The notes below the pieces were generated by a model, which searched no databases, was not told the origin of the DNA, and saw nothing but the letters and a program-made list of their open reading frames with translations. This document shows positions 1 through 8,230 of a DNA stretch of 33,237 nucleotides, piece by piece. The position numbers and the translations under genes are program-made. Source of the stretch: Actinomycetota bacterium (GTDB taxonomy: Bacteria > Actinomycetota > Geothermincolia > Geothermincolales > RBG-13-55-18); the NCBI GenBank assembly GCA_016931915.1, contig JAFGDU010000014.1, positions 1-33,237 of the forward strand, written 5' to 3'. The number at the start of each line of letters is the position of its first letter. Positions within the stretch are counted from its first letter, which is position 1.

Positions 1-54
1 AGGCGCAGCCGATGGGGCAACCCCCCGATGAACGCAACCGGCGTCTTCCTTGCA

Positions 55-137
55 GGGGATCGCTTCGCTTGCGCTCGCGATGACAGTAGTAGCGCATTCT
101 CCAGGGGGATCGCTTCGCTTGCGCTCGCGATGACAGT
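55..137. repeat. Two direct copies of a 33-bp REP-like intergenic repeat
   Basis: Two identical 33-bp copies lie at 55-87 and 105-137, separated by 17 bp. Each copy runs from GGGGATCGC to GCGATGACAGT and its core begins with ATCGC and ends with GCGAT, so each unit is an imperfect palindrome. Nothing in the first 185 bases looks coding. The unit resembles the short GC-rich palindromic repeats scattered between genes in many bacterial genomes. It lies beyond the 3' end of the minus-strand acyl-CoA synthetase. Confidence 0.75.
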
Positions 138-185
138 GATGCCCCAGGCCTAAATCCGGGCCTGACCCCTCGGCTTCTACCGCGT

Positions 186-1838
186 TTAGCCCTCGCCTTT
201 CTCCTTTTGCTTGGCGATCTCCTCCTCCCGCAGCGACCTGCGCAGGATCTTGCCCACCATGGTTTTGGGCAGCTCGGCGCGGAACTCCACCATGCGGGGC
301 GCCTTGTAGGCGGCCAGGCGCTCGCGGCAGTAGGCGATGATCTCGTCTTCCGTGCACTTCATGCCCTCCTTGAGCACGATGTACACCTTCACCGTCTCGC
401 CGCGGTATTCGTCGGGTATACCCACGGTCACCGCCTCCTGCACCTTGGGATGCTCGTAGAGGACCTCGTCCACCTCGCGGGGGTAGATATTGAAACCGCC
501 GGCGATGATCATGTCCTTCTTGCGGTCGACGATGTAGAAGTACCCGTCCTCGTCCATGGTGCCGACGTCGCCGGTGTAGAGCCAGCCGTCGCGCAGGGTC
601 GCGGCCGTCTCCTCCGGCTTCTCCCAGTACCCCTTCATCACTTGTGGGCCGCGGATGATGAGCTCTCCCGGCTCGTTTATACCCAGTTCCTTGGTCCCCG
701 TCTCCACGTCTACGATCTTGGCCTCGGTATCCGGAAAGGGGATACCGATGGAGCCGACTTTCTTCATGCCCACGATGGGATTGGAGTGGGTGACCGGCGA
801 GGCCTCGGAGAGGCCGTATCCCTCGCAGAAGATGCCGCCCGATATATGGCTGAACTGCTTTATCACCTCTATGGGGATGGGGGCCGAGCCGGAGTTGCAC
901 AGCCTCAGCTTGTCCACGCCGTATTCCAGGGCCTCGGGGTGGCTGAGGATGGCCACGTAGAGGGTGGGTACGCCGGGGAAGAAGTTAGGCTGGTATTTCT
1001 TGATCGCCTGCAGCATCATGTTGATCTCGAACTGCGGGATTAGGACCATGGTGGCGGCGTTGAGGATGGCGTTGTTCATGCCCACCGTCTGGCCGTAGGA
1101 ATGAAAGAAGGGGATGACGTCCAGGTAGACGTCGCCTCCCGGCTCGGTGAACTCCTTGGCCCACAGGGCGCACTGCATGGCGTTGGCCAGGAGGTTACGG
1201 TGGGTGAGCATGACCCCCTTGGGCAGGCCGGTGGTGCCGCCGGTGTACTGCAGGGCGGCCAGGTCGCTTTCCGGATCGATATCCACGTCGGGCACCTCCG
1301 GCTCGGCGCCCGCGATGACCTCCTTGAGGAAGTAGGTGCCCTCGGCCTTCTCAACGTTGGGGTCCGCCGGGGTCTCCATGTAATCGGTGATGCTGGACGC
1401 GATGATCCGCTTCAAGGGGGATTTTCCCTTCACCGCCTGGATACGCTCGTCGAAGAGGTCCAGGTATATGAGGGTCTCGGAGCCGGAGTCGTTGAACTCG
1501 TACTCCAGTTCCCTCTCCACGTGCAGGGGGCTGATGTTTACCACCGTCCCGCCCGCCTCCAGCACGCCGTAATAGGAGATGATGAACTGGGGGCTGTTGG
1601 GGAGCATGAGGGCCACGCGGTCGCCCTTCTGGACCCCCATGCCCTTCAGGGCGGCGGCCAGCCGGCGCACCTGGTCCCTGATCTGCCCGTAGGTCATCTG
1701 CTGGTCGAAGAAGATGGTGGCCACGCTCTCGTCGTACTTGACGCAGGTCATCTCCAGCAGCTGGTACAGGGGTATCTTCGGGTAGCGGATGGACTCGGGA
1801 ACGTAGTAGTCGTAACTCTCCAGCCAGATCTTTTCCAT
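186..1838 (-). CDS. AMP-forming long-chain acyl-CoA synthetase (FadD-like)
   Basis: This protein of 550 residues activates a carboxylic acid to its CoA thioester through an acyl-adenylate. The ATP-binding loop YTGGTTGLPKG is at residues 198-208. The hinge region has YTGDVGTMDEDGYF and the DRKKDMI segment. The catalytic lysine of the C-terminal domain is in PKTMVGKILRR. Length is normal for the family. The frame is open further upstream to 2033, but the start at 1838 is chosen because AGGAGG lies just before it and the upstream 65 codons look like random Arg-rich sequence. The substrate cannot be read from the sequence. The next gene upstream on the same strand is a 3-hydroxyacyl-CoA dehydrogenase, so a role in fatty or branched acyl-CoA catabolism is likely. 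Confidence 0.93.
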   Translation of the reverse strand: MEKIWLESYDYYVPESIRYPKIPLYQLLEMTCVKYDESVATIFFDQQMTYGQIRDQVRRLAAALKGMGVQKGDRVALMLPNSPQFIISYYGVLEAGGTVVNISPLHVERELEYEFNDSGSETLIYLDLFDERIQAVKGKSPLKRIIASSITDYMETPADPNVEKAEGTYFLKEVIAGAEPEVPDVDIDPESDLAALQYTGGTTGLPKGVMLTHRNLLANAMQCALWAKEFTEPGGDVYLDVIPFFHSYGQTVGMNNAILNAATMVLIPQFEINMMLQAIKKYQPNFFPGVPTLYVAILSHPEALEYGVDKLRLCNSGSAPIPIEVIKQFSHISGGIFCEGYGLSEASPVTHSNPIVGMKKVGSIGIPFPDTEAKIVDVETGTKELGINEPGELIIRGPQVMKGYWEKPEETAATLRDGWLYTGDVGTMDEDGYFYIVDRKKDMIIAGGFNIYPREVDEVLYEHPKVQEAVTVGIPDEYRGETVKVYIVLKEGMKCTEDEIIAYCRERLAAYKAPRMVEFRAELPKTMVGKILRRSLREEEIAKQKEKGEG

Positions 1839-2046
1839 TTTTCCCCTCCTATGACTTTGGTGTCCTTGCGCGGGTTCGATCGGCATGCCGGCCGTAGGAT
1901 CGATCCTGGCGCGACGCTTCACCGCCGCGGATATCCTCGACGTGTACGCCCGATCTCGCCTTTGATCTCTGCCGTCGCTGCAATAACAATAAATATAGCT
2001 TATCCGCTTTGAGTTCAAGTCGACTTCGGACACCGCTTTGCAGTAC

Positions 2047-3267
2047 CTAGGTATACACGTAGAAACCGCTGCCGCTCTTGCGTCCCAGCATCCCCGCCGC
2101 CACCATGCGTCGCAGCAGGGGAGGAGGGAAGAACTTTGCGTCCCCGGTCTCCTCGTAGAACCCCGTGGCTATCTCCATCACTGTATCCAGGCCCAGGTTA
2201 TCCGCCATGTCCAGCAGCCCCTGGGGCAGGTTGAAGCCCAGGCGGATGGCCTTGTCGATATCCTCTGCCGTGGAGACGCCTGCCTCGAGCAGGCGCACTG
2301 CTTCGAGCATGTTGGGCATGATGAAGCGCTGCAGCAACCCGGCGCGCCTGGCATCGCGCTCGGCGTCGGTTTCTGCGGCGAACCTTCCCTCGTTCAGGTA
2401 GCTCTCCCGCTTGCCGCTGGAATAGTCGTAGAAACCCTTGCCGCTCTTGCGCCCCAGCATCCCCGCCGCCACCATGCGTCGCAGCAGGGGAGGGGGGAAG
2501 AACTTGGGGTCCCGCGTGTCCTCGTAGATGGCCGTTGCCGCATTCATGCCCACTTCAAGCCCGGCGTTGTCCACGATCTGCAGTGGCCCTACGCCGAAGT
2601 CGTATCCTCCCGTGGCGCGGTCGATCTCCTCCGGGGTGGCCATGCCCTCCTCGATCATGCGCATCGCCTCGATGGTGGAGGGCATAGAGGCGCGGTTGGC
2701 GACGAAACCCGCGTGGTCCTTGGCGACCAGCACCGTCTCCTTGCCCAGGCTGCGCGCCCACCCGTCCGCCGCGGACATGGTCTCCTGCGAGGTGAGCACC
2801 CCCTTGATGACCTCGACCAGTTTCATCAAGGGCACGGGGCCGAAGAAATGGATGCCCACAACCTTGTCCGGCCGCGTCGTGGCGGAGGCGATGGAGGATA
2901 TGGGGATGGCCGAGGTGTTGGTCCCGATGATGGCATGCGGGGGGCATATCCCGTCCAGCCGCGAGAAGATGTCTTTTTTAAGGTCGATCCTCTCCGGTAT
3001 GGCCTCGACCGCGATGTCGGAGCCGGCCGCCTCCTCCAGGTCGCAGGTGATCGCGATGTTGGCGAGGGCCGCCTCGGACTGCTCCCGGCCGATCTTGTCT
3101 TTTGAGAGGAGCTTGCCCAGCGAACTGTTGATGGCGTCCAGTCCCGACGCGAGGCATGCCTCGCTCACGTCGCACAACACGACCTTGTATCCCGCCAGCG
3201 CCGAGACCTGGGCGATGCCGTTGCCCATATATCCCGCTCCCGCCACGAAGACGTTCTTTATGTCCAT
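2047..3267 (-). CDS. 3-hydroxyacyl-CoA dehydrogenase with duplicated C-terminal domain
   Basis: This protein of 406 residues should oxidise 3-hydroxyacyl-CoA to 3-oxoacyl-CoA with NAD+. The N-terminal Rossmann fold begins with GAGYMGNGIA (residues 10-19). The catalytic His is H140 in the HFFGP segment, paired with E152 in LVEVIKG. NRASMP near 191 starts the dimerisation domain. That domain occurs twice, at about 185-283 and 310-406, and each copy ends in a nearly identical FFPPPLLRRMVAAGMLGRKSG segment. Single-domain members are about 280-320 residues, so this is the two-domain form. GGAGGAGCAC precedes the ATG. The gene is 208 bp from the acyl-CoA synthetase and probably works with it. Confidence 0.93.
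   Translation of the reverse strand: MDIKNVFVAGAGYMGNGIAQVSALAGYKVVLCDVSEACLASGLDAINSSLGKLLSKDKIGREQSEAALANIAITCDLEEAAGSDIAVEAIPERIDLKKDIFSRLDGICPPHAIIGTNTSAIPISSIASATTRPDKVVGIHFFGPVPLMKLVEVIKGVLTSQETMSAADGWARSLGKETVLVAKDHAGFVANRASMPSTIEAMRMIEEGMATPEEIDRATGGYDFGVGPLQIVDNAGLEVGMNAATAIYEDTRDPKFFPPPLLRRMVAAGMLGRKSGKGFYDYSSGKRESYLNEGRFAAETDAERDARRAGLLQRFIMPNMLEAVRLLEAGVSTAEDIDKAIRLGFNLPQGLLDMADNLGLDTVMEIATGFYEETGDAKFFPPPLLRRMVAAGMLGRKSGSGFYVYT
2059..2526. repeat. 99-bp intragenic direct repeat (two copies)
   Basis: Copies at 2059-2157 and 2428-2526 differ at only about nine positions by eye and share an exact 41-bp block (2084-2124 and 2453-2493). They encode the matching ends of the two C-terminal domains of the 3-hydroxyacyl-CoA dehydrogenase. 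Identity at synonymous positions suggests gene conversion or recent duplication. Confidence 0.85.
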
Positions 3268-3377
3268 GTGCTCCTCCCGGGCCGATCCGTTTCACGCTGC
3301 ATACGTACCAGATAATAATATACTCATGCCCCTCGGGGCTGATAGTGCATGAAGACAGACCCGCGGCCGCTGATCCG

Positions 3378-3406
3378 TTGTGGCGCGAGCGGCGGTAAGG
3401 AATAAT
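3378..3406 (+). promoter_or_regulatory. Possible sigma70-type promoter for the AlkZ-like gene
   Basis: TTGTGG at 3378-3383 and AATAAT at 3401-3406 are separated by 17 bp. The -10 matches the consensus at five of six positions and the -35 at three. Transcription would start about 25 bases before the GTG start at 3438. This is the divergent intergenic region shared with the dehydrogenase gene. Confidence 0.35.
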
Positions 3407-3437
3407 CATAAGCGAGTGTCTTATAAAGGAGTCTTCC

Positions 3438-4556
3438 GTGCCCGAAACACTTTCCGTTGGACAGTTGCGCCTCTTGAGGTCGGCGGGACAATGCTTTCGC
3501 GATGTGGCGCAACCAGGGGATCCGGTAGGCATCGCGAGCACGCTGGTCGGTATCAATGCCCAGAGGTCATCAGCCATGCTGCTCTCGTTGCGCGCACGTA
3601 TGCGGGGAATGGACAGGTCCGAAATAACCAGAGCCATCGACGAGGACCGTTCGCTAGTGAAGACCTGGGCGATGAGGGGAACGCTTCACCTCTTGGATAC
3701 GAGGGATATCCGCTGGATCGTTGCGTGTCTCGGCCCCGTCACCATCGCTAAGACCAGGCGGCGGCGGCTTGAGCTGGATCTGGACGAAGAACTCCTGACC
3801 AGGGCCATCAAAGAGATGAAGACAGTGATGGGCAGGGCAGGTGCGGTGACACGGTGGGAGCTGGTGGACGCACTTGCACACAGGGGAATCGTCCTTGGAA
3901 AGAAGGGCCAGGCACCCATACATCTCATCATGTACGCGGCGCTGACGGGACTGGTATGCCTGGGACCGGAACGGGACAACGGTGAACCGACATATGTCCT
4001 GCTCGACAAGTGGGTCACAAGGGCCGGCGGAAAACCGCGACAGGACGCCGTCACCATAATGGCCGTGCGCTATCTTCGAGGGTTCGGACCGGCCACTTTA
4101 AATGATTTCTCCGCCTGGTCCGGGATACCCGTAACACAGGCGCGGAAGGCATGGATGTCTCTCATCGATAGGGAGGAGCTGCACGAGGTCCTGGTAGACG
4201 GGAAATCTTTATGGATGATCGGCGGGGGGGTGGGGCGAGCCTCTGCGAGTTCAGATCGAACTCCCCAGGTCAGGCTGCTGCCCGCCTTCGATGCGTACGT
4301 ACTCGCATACTCCAACCGGGAACTGCTGATGCCCAGGGAGATGCACGCTCGCGTCTATCATGGGGGCCAGACCTTGCCCACGATACTGGTGGACGGAGCG
4401 GTCGCCGGGGTATGGAGATACACCCGCAAGGGAAAGCAGCTGAGCGTGGAGTTGTCGCCATTCGATGCGCTGGATGATACGGTCCGCGCGCTGGTCGATG
4501 CTGAAGCTCAAGATATAGGGCGCTTTTTCGGGCTTACGGCTACGGTCAAAGGTTGA
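3438..4556 (+). CDS. Winged-helix DNA-binding protein, AlkZ/YcaQ-related (HTH_42)
   Basis: This 372-residue protein resembles the HTH_42 family, whose studied members AlkZ and AlkX (YcaQ) are DNA glycosylases that remove bulky or crosslinking alkyl adducts. Family-like segments are the opening VGQLRLLRSAGQCF, the WAMRGTLHLLDTRDIRWI segment near residues 77-95, and a C-terminal LLPAFDAYVLAYSNRE segment. In AlkZ the catalytic motif is Gln-x-Gln. Here the matching position reads N40-A41-Q42, so glycosylase activity is uncertain. The start is GTG, with AAAGGAG six bases upstream. It is the only plus-strand gene in the first 15 kb and converges on the next acyl-CoA synthetase, so it is probably unrelated to the lipid genes. 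Confidence 0.8.
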   Translation: MPETLSVGQLRLLRSAGQCFRDVAQPGDPVGIASTLVGINAQRSSAMLLSLRARMRGMDRSEITRAIDEDRSLVKTWAMRGTLHLLDTRDIRWIVACLGPVTIAKTRRRRLELDLDEELLTRAIKEMKTVMGRAGAVTRWELVDALAHRGIVLGKKGQAPIHLIMYAALTGLVCLGPERDNGEPTYVLLDKWVTRAGGKPRQDAVTIMAVRYLRGFGPATLNDFSAWSGIPVTQARKAWMSLIDREELHEVLVDGKSLWMIGGGVGRASASSDRTPQVRLLPAFDAYVLAYSNRELLMPREMHARVYHGGQTLPTILVDGAVAGVWRYTRKGKQLSVELSPFDALDDTVRALVDAEAQDIGRFFGLTATVKG

Positions 4557-4610
4557 TCTTCCGGAGCCGGGAGGCTCGCCTGGGGCCGCTGCATGAAAAT
4601 CCGGCAGCTA

Positions 4611-6173
4611 TTACTCTGCATCCTTTTCCTGGCTGATCTCCTCCTCCAGGATCTTCTTCTGCACCTTGCCCACGGGGGTGAGGGGGAGCATGTCGCGTAT
4701 GATTACTTCCTCCGGGACCTTGTAGTCGGCGAGGTTCTCGGCGACCCATGCCTTGATCTCCTCCGGGGTCACTCCGCCGCCGGGGGTCATGACGTAGGCC
4801 CGCCCCACCTCGCCGTAGACGGGATGGGGGATACCTATCACCGCGGCGAGCATCACCTGGGGGTGGCGGGTGATGACCTCCTCCACCTCGCAGGGATAGA
4901 CGTTCTCGCCGCCGCGGATGTACATCTCCTTGCTCCTCCCCGCCATGCGCATGTAGCCGTCCTCGTCCATGGAGGCCAGGTCGCCGGTGTACAGCCATCC
5001 CTCCTCGTCCAGGACGCGCGCCGTCTCATCCGGACGGTTGAGGTAACCCAGGAAGACCGTCTCCCCCCGGATGGCTATCTCGCCGATCTCCCCCCTGGGT
5101 ACTTCGACGTGGTCCACGTCCACCACCCGCACTTCTATGCCGGGGAGGGGGAGGCCGATGGTGTGCAGCTTGTGCTCCTCGCTGTCTTCGAGCATGGTGG
5201 TGGTCACGTTGCCCATGGTGGCCTCGGTGAGCCCGTACCCGATGACCGTCTCCGCCCCCATCTTCTCCTTCACGTCCCGCAGGATCTCGGGTGGGCAGGG
5301 GCCGGCGCCCATGAACAGGAAGCGCAGGGAGGAGAGGTCGTATTCCTCGAAGCCTGGCGTGAACATGAGGATCGCGGCCATGGCGGCCACGCCGCCCAGC
5401 ACGGTGATGCCCTCCTCATGGATGTAGCGCAGGACCTCGGCGGGGCTGAAATCGTCCAGGACCATGGTGGCCTTGAGGGAGGCGCAGCCCGATACGCCGC
5501 CGATGGTGCCCGCGGAGTGGAAGAGGGGGAAGAACACGCCCACCACGTCGTTTTCGTCCACGTCCATCCTCTTGTACCAGGTGTCCAGGTTGAACTTTAT
5601 ATTGCGGGCGCTGATCATGGCCCCCTTGGGCACCCCGGTCGTGCCCGAGGTGTAGATGATGATCGCGCTGCGGCCGTCGTCATCGGCCTCCTGCCGCCGG
5701 CGCAACTCCTCCATGCCTGCGCCGCGTCCCTTTTCCCGCAGTTCCTCCCAGGTGAGGTGGGGGAAGAGGTCCGTATCCCCCAGGGTCACCACCTGGCGGA
5801 TGAAGGGCCTTTGCGCGATGGGGCCCGCGAGCATGGCGGCGAAATCCGTGTCCCTGAAATGCGGGCTCATGAGCAGAAAAGCCGGCCTGGAGTCGTCGAG
5901 CACGTATTCCAGCTCCTCCACCTGCAGCCTCGAGTTGAGCGCCACCGCCTCGCCCCCCGCCTTAATCACGGCGTTTATCGCGAAGGCGTGCTCGGGTACC
6001 GTAGGCATGAGCGTGCCCACTCTCTCACCCGGCTGCAGGCCCAGGGCGATCAGCCCCCGCGCCAGCAGGTCGACCTCCTCGAGGTATTGCGCGTAGGTTA
6101 TACGCCGCTCGCGGTGCACGATGGCCGTCTTATCCGGATATAGAGCCGCCGCCTCATCTACGAGATCCCACAT
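4611..6173 (-). CDS. AMP-forming acyl-CoA synthetase (second copy)
   Basis: A 520-residue adenylate-forming ligase, distinct in sequence from the one at the left end. The ATP loop YTSGTTGVPKG is at residues 174-184. YTGDLASMDEDGYM and the hinge GRSKEMYIRGGENVYP follow, and the catalytic lysine is in LTPVGKVQKK. The ATG at 6173 is preferred over a GTG nine bases upstream, because AGGAGG directly abuts that GTG and gives ideal nine-base spacing to the ATG. The protein ends in a charged tail. Two synthetases close together suggest that a substrate is activated twice, for example a first acid and later the acid made from an aldehyde, but this is inference. Confidence 0.93.
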   Translation of the reverse strand: MWDLVDEAAALYPDKTAIVHRERRITYAQYLEEVDLLARGLIALGLQPGERVGTLMPTVPEHAFAINAVIKAGGEAVALNSRLQVEELEYVLDDSRPAFLLMSPHFRDTDFAAMLAGPIAQRPFIRQVVTLGDTDLFPHLTWEELREKGRGAGMEELRRRQEADDDGRSAIIIYTSGTTGVPKGAMISARNIKFNLDTWYKRMDVDENDVVGVFFPLFHSAGTIGGVSGCASLKATMVLDDFSPAEVLRYIHEEGITVLGGVAAMAAILMFTPGFEEYDLSSLRFLFMGAGPCPPEILRDVKEKMGAETVIGYGLTEATMGNVTTTMLEDSEEHKLHTIGLPLPGIEVRVVDVDHVEVPRGEIGEIAIRGETVFLGYLNRPDETARVLDEEGWLYTGDLASMDEDGYMRMAGRSKEMYIRGGENVYPCEVEEVITRHPQVMLAAVIGIPHPVYGEVGRAYVMTPGGGVTPEEIKAWVAENLADYKVPEEVIIRDMLPLTPVGKVQKKILEEEISQEKDAE

Positions 6174-6301
6174 GGCAAGCACCCTCCTCGGTCAGCAAGA
6201 AAAATCCACTGGGCAGCTATATCTTGACACAAAGGTGGACGGTGACGAAAGCGCCCTCCACCATTGCCGGAGGCTTCCCTGTCGTCACGTAAGCGCTGGA
6301 A

Positions 6302-6433
6302 TCTTCAGACTTCAGTCTTCAGACTTAAGACTTACTAATGACTTCAGACTAAAGAAGGGGGCCGGGTCACCCCGGCCCCCTCTTCAGACTTCAGTCTTCA
6401 GACTTACTAGTGACTTCAGACCTCAGACTTCAG
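6302..6433. repeat. Paired degenerate heptanucleotide arrays flanking a hairpin
   Basis: Degenerate tandem copies of a 7-bp unit (CTTCAGA, CTTCAGT, CTTAAGA, CTTACTA) form two arrays at about 6302-6350 and 6381-6433. The first 26 bp of each (6302-6327 and 6381-6406) are identical, and variant units follow in nearly the same order. A perfect GC hairpin sits between them. The region is intergenic. Confidence 0.8.
6357..6380 (-). terminator. Perfect 10-bp GC hairpin, probable terminator
   Basis: GGGGGCCGGG at 6357-6366 pairs exactly with CCCGGCCCCC at 6371-6380 across the loop TCAC. On the minus strand it is followed by the T-rich run TTCTTTAG, about 55 bases after the stop of the DUF35 gene. 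It is therefore a plausible terminator for the four-gene thiolase/DUF35 operon. Confidence 0.6.
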
Positions 6434-6434
6434 G

Positions 6435-7040
6435 CTATTTACGAGCCTTCTTCGCGGCTTTCTTCGCCGGCTTCTTGGCAGCCTTCTTCGCGGCTTTCTT
6501 CGCCGGCTTCTTGGCAGCAGCCTTCTTCGCCGGCTCCTCCTTGACCACCTCGAAGTACTTCACGTCGTGGATGCTTCCCGTGCGCTTGTCGTTCCAGACA
6601 GCGCGCATGCGCATCCCCACATCGAGGTCCTTCTCGTCTTTCTCGTTGCATAAGTGCATCATGCGGGTGTCCGCCCCGTCCAGTGTCACCCAGATCGATG
6701 TAAACGGCACCTCTTTCATGGCGCCGTTGTTGGGATCGATATAGGGGAAACGGACGATGGTGAAGCCCTCGAGGGTTCCCTCGTCGGCCAATTCGACCCA
6801 CTCGTTCATCTCCACGAAGCACTTGCCGCAGTTCACGCGCGGGGGGTTGTACACCGTGCCGCATTCCGGGCACTTTACGCCCATGAAGCGCTTGTTGTCC
6901 CGCAGCTCGGTGAGGTACTTGCTCCAGTAATATCCCAGGTGCCAGTGGAAATCGTATTCCAGGTGGCCGGACTCGTGGGTGAGGAGCTCGTAGCCCTCGG
7001 GGGTGTGCGTCGTCTTGCGCTTGTCTTTATATATTCCCAT
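6435..7040 (-). CDS. DUF35 zinc-ribbon/OB-fold protein with Lys/Ala-rich tail
   Basis: A 201-residue partner protein for a thiolase-fold enzyme. A helical start (FHWHLGYYW) leads to a zinc ribbon with C57, C60, C71 and C74, then an OB fold to about residue 166. DUF35 proteins bind thiolase-fold enzymes and contact their CoA substrate, as in archaeal thiolase/HMG-CoA synthase complexes and the Ltp2 steroid aldolase. Residues 170-201 are an unusual tail of PAKKAAKK-type repeats, like a histone H1 tail. The ATG at 7040 has GGAGGTGA with good spacing. A Met 18 bases upstream would place that site inside the gene, so it is rejected. The gene ends the operon, 21 bp after the thiolase-like gene. Confidence 0.88.
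   Translation of the reverse strand: MGIYKDKRKTTHTPEGYELLTHESGHLEYDFHWHLGYYWSKYLTELRDNKRFMGVKCPECGTVYNPPRVNCGKCFVEMNEWVELADEGTLEGFTIVRFPYIDPNNGAMKEVPFTSIWVTLDGADTRMMHLCNEKDEKDLDVGMRMRAVWNDKRTGSIHDVKYFEVVKEEPAKKAAAKKPAKKAAKKAAKKPAKKAAKKARK
6445..6516. repeat. Perfect tandem 36-bp duplication in the Lys/Ala tail
   Basis: The 36 bases at 6445-6480 are repeated exactly at 6481-6516, and a partial third unit continues to about 6534. The period is 12 codons, so gain or loss of a unit keeps the frame and changes only the length of the basic tail of the DUF35 protein. Confidence 0.9.
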
Positions 7041-7061
7041 GGATGTCACCTCCTCCAAGCC

Positions 7062-8216
7062 TCAGGGCAGGTCCGCGCCGAGGATCATCAGGCCCGTCCA
7101 GCTGCATCCGCCGAACCCCGTACACAGGGCTTTCTTCACGTTTGGAACCTGGCGGTCGCCCGCTTTGCCCATGATCTGCCACGCTGCCTCCGCCACGCGG
7201 ATGATGGCGGTGGCGCCGATGGGGTTGGTCGAGATGACCCCGCCGGAGGGGTTGATGGGCAGCTGCCCGTCCATTTCGAAGGTGCCCTTGCGGATGAGCT
7301 TGGGCGCGCCGCCGTGCTCGCAGAACCACAGGGAGTCCATCCACTTCACCCCGCAGGTGGAGCAGGGGAGATAGAGCTCCGCCACGTCGAAGTCCTTGAG
7401 GGGATTGGTGATGCCCGCCAGCCTGTAGGCCTCCGCCGAGGCCCGCTCCAGGGTGGGCATGAACTTCCACTCCAGGTCGCCGAAGTGGGTGTAGTCGTGG
7501 CGCACCACCGAGCAGTGCACCCATGCCGGCTTGGGGCAGAGCTTCTTGGCCTTCTCCTCGTTGGCGAAGATAACCGCGCACGAGCCGTCGGAGCGAGGGC
7601 ACATGTCGAGGAACTTCACCGGGTAGGAGAGCATGGGGGAGTTGAGCACGTCCTCCACGGTCACCGCCTGGCGCGAGTGGGCGTAGGGGTTGTTGAGGGC
7701 GTTGTTACGGTCGCGTGCCGCTACCCTGGCGGCATCTTCCTCCGTGGCCCCATAAGCCTTCATGTACATGGAGTACTCGGTGGCCAGGGGCCCGATAGCC
7801 CCGGCGAAGGGATCGCGTTCGAGCGTGGGGTTGGCGCAGGTGGCGATGGCCGCCTGCGTGTCGGACTCGGAGTTCTTCTCCCAGCCCACGGCCAGGACCG
7901 TGTCGAACAGGCCGCTGGCCACGTGATAGTAGCCGCAGGCCGCCACGGTGGTTCCGGTGGTGCCCCCGGTGGTCACCTTGAACACCGGCTTCATCACGGC
8001 ACCCAGGCCATCGACGGCCCAGGTGTCCACGTAGTTGATGTTCTCGAAATGGTCCATGTTGCCGACGACGATGGCGTCGATGTCGTCTATGGTCAGCTGC
8101 GCGTCGTCCAGAGCCCGGGTGACGGCCTCGGCGATGAGCTCCACGCCCGAGACGTCCAGGCGCTTGGCGGCGTGGTGGGTCTGTCCGACTCCGATGATAC
8201 CTACTCGTTTACCCAT
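7062..8216 (-). CDS. Thiolase-like protein, likely Ltp2-type aldolase subunit
   Basis: A 384-residue thiolase-fold protein of the SCPx/lipid-transfer-protein type, opening with VGIIGVGQT. At the place of the usual nucleophilic Cys (NCATGST in SCPx) it has TTGGTTGTT, with G85 aligned to the Cys. At the GHP motif it has STNP, with N331 in place of His. Only the C-terminal CxG cysteine (C365 in ALCTGFGG) remains. Loss of these residues is known in Ltp2 and Sal-type enzymes, which with a DUF35 partner cleave 3-hydroxyacyl-CoA side chains by retro-aldol reaction. That is the favoured role; a non-catalytic subunit is the alternative. GGAGGTGA precedes the ATG, and the gene is 14 bp from the next thiolase-like gene. 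Confidence 0.85.
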   Translation of the reverse strand: MGKRVGIIGVGQTHHAAKRLDVSGVELIAEAVTRALDDAQLTIDDIDAIVVGNMDHFENINYVDTWAVDGLGAVMKPVFKVTTGGTTGTTVAACGYYHVASGLFDTVLAVGWEKNSESDTQAAIATCANPTLERDPFAGAIGPLATEYSMYMKAYGATEEDAARVAARDRNNALNNPYAHSRQAVTVEDVLNSPMLSYPVKFLDMCPRSDGSCAVIFANEEKAKKLCPKPAWVHCSVVRHDYTHFGDLEWKFMPTLERASAEAYRLAGITNPLKDFDVAELYLPCSTCGVKWMDSLWFCEHGGAPKLIRKGTFEMDGQLPINPSGGVISTNPIGATAIIRVAEAAWQIMGKAGDRQVPNVKKALCTGFGGCSWTGLMILGADLP

Positions 8217-8230
8217 TTCACGTCACCTCC

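Noticed and set aside
1839..2033. N-terminal extension of 65 residues on the left acyl-CoA synthetase
   Set aside because: AGGAGG sits just before the ATG at 1838, and the extension is Arg-rich with no family similarity.
6302..6433. CRISPR array
   Set aside because: Units are 7 bp, contiguous and degenerate, with no spacers of regular length and no cas genes.
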